From: Anaerolineae bacterium
GTDB lineage: Bacteria > Chloroflexota > Anaerolineae > Aggregatilineales > Aggregatilineaceae
DNA length: 22,953 bases
Assembly (NCBI GenBank): GCA_016929355.1
Contig: JAFGJA010000518.1
Location: 1 to 22,953 of the forward strand
Reading direction: 5' to 3'
Below are positions 15,265 through 21,165 of this stretch, in pieces. The position numbers and the translations under genes were made by a program. Each line of letters starts with the position of its first letter. Position 1 is the stretch's first letter. The notes beneath the pieces were generated by a model. The model was not told where the DNA came from. It ran no database searches and saw nothing but the letters and a program-made list of their open reading frames with translations.

Positions 15265-17229
15265 TTACGCCTCGTAATGGACCCAACTGCGGCTGAAGCG
15301 GAATTGCAACACCGTCAGCGTCAGGATGATTACCACCAAAATCCACGACATGGCCGCGCCTTCACCGATGTGCAGTTCGGAGAACGTGCGAGTGTAGAGC
15401 AGGAATGCGGCGGATTGTAGACTGTCGCGGGTGAGGGGGGTTTGCAGAATGTATACGATCTCGAAGGTTTGCAGCGCCGCAATCACACCGATCACAATGT
15501 TGTAGAACATCGCGGGCGAGATCATGGGCAGTGTGATCTTGAAAAAGCGTTGACTGGCGGTGGCTCCATCGACCTCGGCGGCTTCATACATGGACTGCGG
15601 TACGCCTTTCAGCGCCGCCAGGAAGATCAGCATCCCCGCGCCCGAACTCCACATCGTAATCAGGATCGCGGATGGCTTGGACCACAATTCACTGTTCATC
15701 CACAAGGGTACGCGGTCACTGCCGGGAAATGCCGCGATAGCCTGTCGGAACAGCGCAAAGTGATAGACGGGTTTTCCGGCGGCGGTGGCAATCTCTTCGA
15801 ACGCTTTAAAATAGGTGCGTGCATCAAGGAATGATCCGATGGCGAACAGCGCGAAGAAAATCAGCGCCCCGGTTGCCAGATACCGCCGCGCGCGGGCGTA
15901 GGTTTCGTCCAGCAGGGCCACGCCGATCAAGACAGCGATGACTAACCCGTAAATCCAGAAGGGTGACATGCTGGCAACGGGATACACTTTTTCGAGGTAA
16001 TCTTGATCGGTGGTGGTGTCAAGCGTGCTGCCGAATGTCAGATACTCGGTGAATACGTTCAAGCGCCCATCGTCCAATTGGCCCGGTATGAGCCGGACGA
16101 ACAGGATCACGCTCAAGATGACGATGGTTGCAGTTATGATCTGTATCAGGTGGCGGTCCCAGGTGGCAATTAGCGAGCCACCCACTGCTGTCGCAACTAA
16201 CGCAAGCGGGATCAGGTAGCGGGTAAATGCCACGCTGGTGAATTCAAATTCGACATGATTCAGGGCCGCTAGCGCAATGACAACTAAGCCCACCAATGCG
16301 CCCCATTGCACATAACGCACTTCGCGTTTGCCTTGCCGTGCCAGCAGGACGATCATGCCTAAGGCGACGATGCCCACCACATAAATCCATGACGGATCAA
16401 CTGGTTCCGCGATCAAGCCTTGCGCTAACAAACTGTAAAACACGATAATGCCCAGAATTTGCGCGCCGCGCCACGCCAATAAGCGTTTGCCTTCGCCCCA
16501 TTCGCCCCGCACCAGCGAGAGGAACAGCAGCGCGGCAATTGCAGCAGGAATGGTGTATTTCAGGGGGCCAACCGGGTCTTCATGCACAATGCCGGTATAA
16601 AATCCGTTCAGTGCTTCAACGACGAAGATAAAGCCCCGGTAGATATAATCAAAGACAAAGAAAAAGCCTGCCATTTTCCGCATCGATTCGTTCACGAAAC
16701 CGCCGTTCGATCCGAGCATATAGCGCCACGCCAGCAAAATCGCCGGACCACCTGCCAGGATCACTGGCATATAGAAAATCATGCGAAAAATGCGAATACC
16801 TTTGATCTCATTGTTGAGCAGCATCGCCATGATCAGCGCGGCAGTGATCTGGAGCGGGACGCCGATGACTGCGTAATAAAACGAGTTGAGCATCGCTTTA
16901 TTGAAATTACGCCCCACACGCCCCTCGCCGCTTAGGAGATTGCGGTAATTTTCTACCCCGATCCAGTTAATCGAGTCCCCGATCTGGTAATCGGTAAAAC
17001 TGTAATAGAGGGATGCGAGCGCTGGTCCCAGTACGAAAATGAAGAAGCCGACGATCCAGGGACCGGCAAAGGTGACGCCCCAGAAGAGTTTGCGTTGTTC
17101 GGCTTTCGAAAGGCCGCGCAGCCGGGCTAAAAACTGGACGAGAAAGCCCAGCGCAATACTCGATACGATAATAAAGACAACGGTAGCTAAGGACCATTGC
17201 AGATTGTCTAAACGGGCTTGAGTTTCCAT
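15265..17229 (-). CDS. Carbohydrate ABC transporter permease (MalF type) with a large membrane-embedded insertion
   Basis: 654 residues, about twice the usual length of around 300. Residues 40-185 match the start of a CUT1 permease (FAGPWIVGFFIFVLGPALASLYYSFTDY, then WIGVENYRNLL, then IFYMPVILAGGPAILLAWRYML). Residues 517-654 match the end (SAILITMWSSGAGMLIFLAALKGVP, EAA loop QSMYEAAEVDGATASQRFFKITLP, LQTFEIVYILQTPLT). Between them, about 186-510, lies an extra stretch carrying some eight or nine hydrophobic segments (for example around 187-207, 223-241, 255-273, 280-297, 308-324, 336-355, 362-381, 423-441 and 451-468). The usual connection there is only about 25-30 residues. The frame is open throughout and both halves are well conserved, so this is a real insertion. 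Its function is unknown. Confidence 0.93.
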   Translation of the reverse strand: METQARLDNLQWSLATVVFIIVSSIALGFLVQFLARLRGLSKAEQRKLFWGVTFAGPWIVGFFIFVLGPALASLYYSFTDYQIGDSINWIGVENYRNLLSGEGRVGRNFNKAMLNSFYYAVIGVPLQITAALIMAMLLNNEIKGIRIFRMIFYMPVILAGGPAILLAWRYMLGSNGGFVNESMRKMAGFFFVFDYIYRGFIFVVEALNGFYTGIVHEDPVGPLKYTIPAAIAALLFLSLVRGEWGEGKRLLAWRGAQILGIIVFYSLLAQGLIAEPVDPSWIYVVGIVALGMIVLLARQGKREVRYVQWGALVGLVVIALAALNHVEFEFTSVAFTRYLIPLALVATAVGGSLIATWDRHLIQIITATIVILSVILFVRLIPGQLDDGRLNVFTEYLTFGSTLDTTTDQDYLEKVYPVASMSPFWIYGLVIAVLIGVALLDETYARARRYLATGALIFFALFAIGSFLDARTYFKAFEEIATAAGKPVYHFALFRQAIAAFPGSDRVPLWMNSELWSKPSAILITMWSSGAGMLIFLAALKGVPQSMYEAAEVDGATASQRFFKITLPMISPAMFYNIVIGVIAALQTFEIVYILQTPLTRDSLQSAAFLLYTRTFSELHIGEGAAMSWILVVIILTLTVLQFRFSRSWVHYEA

Positions 17230-17286
17230 CCTGCGCTCGCTTTAGCACTCAATAACATAAATTTGGTTGTTTAGTTGGTTGGGATA

Positions 17287-17313
17287 TGCAGGGGGGAAAA
17301 CCTCCCCCCTGCA
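17287..17313 (-). other. Strong intercistronic hairpin between binding-protein and permease genes
   Basis: TGCAGGGGGGA (17287-17297) and TCCCCCCTGCA (17303-17313) form an 11-bp perfect stem with a 5-nt loop, 18 nt after the binding-protein stop. No T-run follows on the minus strand, so read-through is expected. Such hairpins after a binding-protein gene typically shield the upstream mRNA from 3' decay and give more binding protein than permease. The remainder of the 101-nt gap shows nothing else. Confidence 0.7.
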
Positions 17314-17330
17314 GAGGGTCACGCTATCAG

Positions 17331-18587
17331 TTAGTCCAGATAACCATTCTCTTCGAGGATCGCGTCGTATTCTTCCTTCATGTACATTTGCGTATCTTCC
17401 AGGCTTTGCTGGTCGGTCAGGAAGAGCGTCATTTGTTCGAAGATCAACGGGCGGAGTTCCGCACTAGCGCGGATGTCAGAGAAACTGCGACCATATTCCA
17501 CGGTCAGGTTGAGCAGTTGCGCCCATACCGGGTCGGATTCCATGATCTGGTCCCAGGCATCCTGGCGAGTCGGGGTGAAACCGGCCACATTCTTCAGTTC
17601 GATTGCCATTTCCTGCGAACCCAGGAACTTGAGGAAGTCCACAGCCAGTTCGGGGTCATCCACATATGCCGGAACTGAGAGCCAGTCGATGAAGACCTGC
17701 ACCAACGGTTCGCCATTTGCGCCAGCCGGATACGGGGCGATGGTGACATTGTTCCAGATTTCGTCGCTGGTGGCGGGTACGGCCCACATCGGGAAGATAC
17801 CGCTAATCACAATACCGGATTCGAGCGCAGTGCCTTCGATGGGCGGCAAACCGGCGGTGTCTTCCGTCGGGCGCATGATGCGGCGGCGGTCATACATATA
17901 CTGCATGGCTTCGGCAACGGCGTCGCTGTCGAAGGCGCTGGTTCCGTCTTCGTAATACAGTTCACCACCGGCTGACCAGACGTAGCCAATGAACTCTTGC
18001 GCGTCGAACAAGTCGCCGCCGATGTCCATGAACGCCCACTGTGCTGCCGCGTTATCTGCGATGACCGTGTTTGCTTCGGCAAAGGCCAACGCATCGGTAA
18101 AGGTCAACGGTACGTCGCCTTTCATCAGGTCGGCGCGGTAGAAGATCGGGCGGGGGGACATGAGCAAGGGCAAGCCGCGAATGTGACCATCAAAGGACAC
18201 GGTATCAACGGCGGTGGGCAGATATTGATCCCATTCTTCCCAGTCGGCAAAGAAGGGGTCGAGATCGTACAGCAGAGTGCCGTAGGTCGCGGCATATTCA
18301 GAGCCGAGATAGATGATGTCCGGGCCTTCGCCGGTGGTGATCCAGCCCGCTACCGTCACGTCGAAGTCGCCCCAACCGCCGGTCAGGATTTCGAGTTCAA
18401 CGTCGGGATGGGTTTCCTGGAAGGCCGGGAACGCCACATCATTGAACCAGTTCATTGTATCTTCGGTCAGACCGGTGATGTAGATTTCAAGGGTTTCGGC
18501 GTCTTGCGCGGTTGCCGGGGTGCTGGCGGGAATAACCATCGCAAACGTCATCAATGCTGCCAGAGCCAAAAAGAGAATACGTTTCAT
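17331..18587 (-). CDS. Sugar ABC transporter extracellular solute-binding protein
   Basis: 418-residue family 1 (MalE-like) binding protein that captures the sugar outside the membrane. Residues 1-28 are a signal peptide (MKRILFLALAALMTFAMVIP, then ATAQ|D). No lipobox Cys is present, unlike most binding proteins of Gram-positive-type cells, so it appears not to be a classical lipoprotein. Conserved features include FPAFQETHPDVELEIL, GPDIIYLGSEYAATYG, RGLPLLMSPRPIFYRADLM and AVDFLKFLGSQEMA. ATG 18587 is chosen because the signal peptide begins there; AAGGAG (18600-18605) lies 12 bases upstream, and a TTG at 18608 overlaps that ribosome-binding site. First gene of the amino-sugar operon. No ATP-binding subunit follows, so a shared MsmX/UgpC-type ATPase elsewhere is presumed. 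Confidence 0.95.
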   Translation of the reverse strand: MKRILFLALAALMTFAMVIPASTPATAQDAETLEIYITGLTEDTMNWFNDVAFPAFQETHPDVELEILTGGWGDFDVTVAGWITTGEGPDIIYLGSEYAATYGTLLYDLDPFFADWEEWDQYLPTAVDTVSFDGHIRGLPLLMSPRPIFYRADLMKGDVPLTFTDALAFAEANTVIADNAAAQWAFMDIGGDLFDAQEFIGYVWSAGGELYYEDGTSAFDSDAVAEAMQYMYDRRRIMRPTEDTAGLPPIEGTALESGIVISGIFPMWAVPATSDEIWNNVTIAPYPAGANGEPLVQVFIDWLSVPAYVDDPELAVDFLKFLGSQEMAIELKNVAGFTPTRQDAWDQIMESDPVWAQLLNLTVEYGRSFSDIRASAELRPLIFEQMTLFLTDQQSLEDTQMYMKEEYDAILEENGYLD

Positions 18588-18682
18588 GATTTTAGAGGTC
18601 TCCTTCAATTGTTTTCGGGTAAGTCAGAGGTAAACTAACGGATTTTTCGTACTTCGGATTGTCACCTCCTCAACATACGTTC

Positions 18683-18692
18683 TCACCGGTGA
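18683..18692. promoter_or_regulatory. Palindrome TCACCGGTGA in the operon leader
   Basis: A perfect 10-bp palindrome with a central CG, the symmetry typical of LacI-family operators, lies about 60 nt into the predicted leader. The operon's own LacI-like protein has no HTH, so a binder would have to come from elsewhere. On the transcript it can also pair as part of a CCGGT / ACCGG stem. Function not shown. Confidence 0.25.
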
Positions 18693-18724
18693 TGAAAAAG
18701 TCTGACCGGAATGATCGCTTGAAT

Positions 18725-18751
18725 AAGTTAGTAATGATTACTTACTAACTT
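18725..18751. promoter_or_regulatory. Probable ROK-regulator operator on the transcription start
   Basis: Perfect inverted repeat with arms AAGTTAGTAA (18725-18734) and TTACTAACTT (18742-18751), separated by seven bases. GTTAGT...ACTAAC arms resemble XylR-type ROK operators of Firmicutes. The site begins at the predicted +1 of the sugar operon, seven bases below the -10 box, the classic place for a blocking repressor. The operon itself encodes a ROK regulator, so autoregulation is the simplest reading. Confidence 0.7.
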
Positions 18752-18757
18752 CAACAA

Positions 18758-18786
18758 AGCATAGCACGGAAAATAAATCATGTCAA
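18758..18786 (-). promoter_or_regulatory. Sigma70-type promoter of the sugar operon
   Basis: On the minus strand the -35 TTGACA (18781-18786) is a perfect consensus. A 17-nt spacer separates it from TATGCT (18758-18763), a four-of-six -10. Transcription should start near 18751, giving a leader of about 165 nt. The leader holds the operator, a palindrome, and a strong GGAGG (18661-18671) that belongs to no visible gene but closes a four-codon reading frame starting at 18676. Confidence 0.75.
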
Positions 18787-18865
18787 TATGTGTGAAACTT
18801 ATACAAAAAAATCTGATTTTATTGATAAGTACTGTGAAAATATAATCGCAATGAAGTACTGATTT

Positions 18866-18895
18866 TTGACAGGCCAGACAGTCATTGGTTACTAT
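18866..18895 (+). promoter_or_regulatory. Promoter of the MarR-exporter operon
   Basis: TTGACA (18866-18871), an 18-nt spacer and TACTAT (18890-18895) form a good sigma70-type promoter divergent from the sugar-operon promoter. Start is predicted near 18902. The AT-rich DNA between the two promoters (about 18787-18865) carries a direct repeat AAGTACTG (18827-18834 and 18854-18861) of unknown meaning. Confidence 0.65.
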
Positions 18896-18913
18896 TATTT
18901 CGTTATCGAAATA
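18896..18913. promoter_or_regulatory. Probable MarR operator
   Basis: Perfect inverted repeat TATTTCG (18896-18902) / CGAAATA (18907-18913) with a 4-base centre TTAT. It abuts the -10 box and covers the predicted start of the MarR gene transcript. Size (18 bp) and position fit an autorepressing MarR dimer. Confidence 0.6.
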
Positions 18914-18940
18914 TTTTGCTGTTGAGAGGAAATGCCGCCC

Positions 18941-19378
18941 ATGCAGCATGTTGAAAATGAGCGTGCAGGTTGTGTATTACACAAGTTTTTGCTGATTTAT
19001 CGTCATTTGCGCCAATACCATCGCCAGATCGATGAATACGGGGTGCGGCCCCGGCAAGCCTCGGTGCTGCGCTATCTGGCTGACCACGGCCCGGCGACGG
19101 CGGGCGACATTCAAGCTTATCTGTATACCAGCGCCAGTACTGCGTCCAGCGTGATTGCACAGCTTGAGGATGCCGGGCAGGTTACGCGCACGCGCGCACC
19201 GGAAGATAACCGGGTTGTGATCATCACCATCACGGATGTCGGGCGCGATGTGGCGACGCGGACTCCGGTGGGCGGGATCGGCTTGCTACGCCAGCGACTC
19301 GGCAATTTGTCCGGTGAGCAGTTGCAGCAGATGGATGATGCGCTGGCTGAAATTATGCGTTTGATGGAGGTGCAATGA
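18941..19378 (+). CDS. MarR-family transcriptional regulator
   Basis: 145-residue winged-helix regulator. It has the MarR layout: N-terminal dimerisation helices (VLHKFLLIYRHLRQYHRQI), HTH (RQASVLRYLADHGPATAGDIQAYLYTSASTASSVIAQLEDAGQVTRTR), the wing with the conserved DxR-type APEDNRVVIITIT, and a C-terminal dimerisation helix. ATG 18941 is preferred because AGAGGA (18925-18930) is ten bases away; the in-frame ATG 18932 is only one base from it. Its stop overlaps the exporter start by four bases (ATGA), so it is cotranslated with the transporter it probably represses. Inducers of such pairs are commonly the toxic compounds exported. Confidence 0.93.
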   Translation: MQHVENERAGCVLHKFLLIYRHLRQYHRQIDEYGVRPRQASVLRYLADHGPATAGDIQAYLYTSASTASSVIAQLEDAGQVTRTRAPEDNRVVIITITDVGRDVATRTPVGGIGLLRQRLGNLSGEQLQQMDDALAEIMRLMEVQ

Positions 19379-21165
19379 GTTCGTTATTGCGGATGATGCG
19401 CTATATGCGCCCTTACCGGTGGATTGTTTTTTGGGGAATAGTGACGACGGTTTTACCGGTGTTGATGGAATTGCTTGTGCCGCGTATGTTGCAATATGTG
19501 ATTGATAAGGGTATTCGCGGCGAAGATATGGATGCAATCTGGCTGGGATCGCTGGTGATGCTGGGCGGCGCGGCGGTTGGCGCGGTAGCCACATTGGGGC
19601 AGGGGCTTTGTCGCGCGCATCTCTCGCAGGGTATGGCGTTTGATATGCGCAATGACCTGTTCCAGCACATTCAAGCGCTGCCTTTTGCTACATTGGATCG
19701 GTTGCAAACGGGCGGATTGATGACGCGCATTTCAAGCGATGTGGACATTATCCGCATGTTTTCGAGTAATGGGCTGTCGCTGCTGCTGCGCGCGCTGTTG
19801 ATGATTATTGGTAGTGTGGTGATAGTGGTCCTTACGGATTGGCAGCTCTCGATCATTATGCTGGTCAGTCTATCGGTAGCCGGTGTGCTGATCTGGAATT
19901 TTATGCGATTGGCGAGTCCGTTGTTTGAGATCGTGCAGGAAAAACTCTCGGCGCTCAATACTATCGTGCAGGAAAATTTGGCGGGGGCGCGGGTGGTCAA
20001 AGCGTTTGTGCGCGAACCGTATGAGATCGAGCGTTTTGCCGGACGCAATGATGATTATATGGCCCAAAATATCCAGGTGGGGCAGATCATGTCATTGGTG
20101 ATGCCGACCCTAACCGTTTTGACTAACGTTGGCTTAGTGGCTGTGATCTGGTTTGGCGGCGTGGACACGATCAACGGGCGAATTTCCGTTGGGGAATTGA
20201 TCGCCTTCAATAACTATCTGATGATCGGCATGACGCCCTTGCTCATGCTGGGCAATATCCTCACCATGTCTTCCCGTGCGGAGGCTTCCGCCTCGCGTGT
20301 GTTGGAAATCTTCAATACGCCCCTGCTTGTGCAGAGCGACACTGCGCACCGCTCCGATCAGATGCGCGGCCACATCGCGTTTGAGGATGTGACTTTCCGG
20401 TATGAAACGGTGTTGAATGGCAACGGCGCTGTGTCCGATACCAATCCCGCCATTAACAACGGATCACGCAATGTGCTGGATCACGTCAGTTTTCAGGTCA
20501 ATTCCGGTCAGCGTGTCGCCTTACTCGGCGCAACGGGAACAGGAAAATCGACCTTGATCAGCCTGATCACGCGCTTTTACGACGTGACCGGGGGGCGGAT
20601 TCTGGTTGATGGCGTGGATGTGCGCGAATGGGACGCGGAAACATTGCGCTCGCAGATCGGGGTTGTGCTGCAAGAAACGATCTTGTTTAGCGGCACAGTG
20701 CATGAAAACATTGCGTATGGCGCGCCCAATGCCTCCCGTGACGATGTGGTCACGGCGGCTAAAGCGGCTCAGGCGCATGATTTTATTATGGCAATGCCGG
20801 ACGGATATGACAGCATCATTGAGGCGCGCGGCGCGAATCTGTCTGGTGGGCAGAAACAGCGTATTGCTATCGCTCGCGCCCTGCTCATTGCGCCGCGCAT
20901 CCTGATTCTGGATGACAGTACCAGTGCGGTTGATCTGGATACTGAGATCAAAATTCAGGATGCGCTTGAAGAACGATTAGCGGATACGACCACGATCATT
21001 ATCGCGCAGCGTATCAACAGCGTTTTGACGGCGGATCAGATCATGGTGTTAGACGGTGGGCACATTACGGCCAGTGGCTCACACGAGGAATTGATGCAGA
21101 TGAGTCCCATTTACCAGGAAATTTACCAATCACAATTAGGTAACGGGCAGCATAACGATGAGTAA
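19375..21165 (+). CDS. ABC exporter half-transporter, degenerate-site subunit (TM287/LmrC/BmrC-like)
   Basis: 596-residue membrane ABC half-transporter with six membrane helices in the first 310 residues and one ATPase domain. Visible: A-loop Tyr343, Walker A GATGTGKS (385-392), canonical signature LSGGQ (489-493), Walker B ILILDDSTSAVD. The catalytic Glu after Walker B is Asp514 and the switch His is Gln545 (IIAQR), the pattern of the non-consensus subunit in heterodimeric exporters such as TM287/288. An Asn/Gly-rich insertion of about 18 residues (around 346-363) lies between the A-loop and the next strand. It starts within the MarR stop and its own stop overlaps the partner start by eight bases. 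Substrate (drug, lipid or peptide) cannot be told. Confidence 0.94.
   Translation: MSSLLRMMRYMRPYRWIVFWGIVTTVLPVLMELLVPRMLQYVIDKGIRGEDMDAIWLGSLVMLGGAAVGAVATLGQGLCRAHLSQGMAFDMRNDLFQHIQALPFATLDRLQTGGLMTRISSDVDIIRMFSSNGLSLLLRALLMIIGSVVIVVLTDWQLSIIMLVSLSVAGVLIWNFMRLASPLFEIVQEKLSALNTIVQENLAGARVVKAFVREPYEIERFAGRNDDYMAQNIQVGQIMSLVMPTLTVLTNVGLVAVIWFGGVDTINGRISVGELIAFNNYLMIGMTPLLMLGNILTMSSRAEASASRVLEIFNTPLLVQSDTAHRSDQMRGHIAFEDVTFRYETVLNGNGAVSDTNPAINNGSRNVLDHVSFQVNSGQRVALLGATGTGKSTLISLITRFYDVTGGRILVDGVDVREWDAETLRSQIGVVLQETILFSGTVHENIAYGAPNASRDDVVTAAKAAQAHDFIMAMPDGYDSIIEARGANLSGGQKQRIAIARALLIAPRILILDDSTSAVDLDTEIKIQDALEERLADTTTIIIAQRINSVLTADQIMVLDGGHITASGSHEELMQMSPIYQEIYQSQLGNGQHNDE

Noticed and set aside
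17287..17313. Rho-independent terminator after the binding-protein gene
   Set aside because: The stem is strong, but the downstream minus-strand sequence (TATCCCAACC) has no T-run, and the operon genes continue.
18588..18608. TTG start for the binding protein
   Set aside because: It overlaps AAGGAG, which serves better as the ribosome-binding site for ATG 18587, where the signal peptide begins.
18600..18757. Riboswitch in the long leader of the sugar operon
   Set aside because: Only short stems are visible, with no recognisable conserved aptamer core; the operator at +1 explains regulation more simply.
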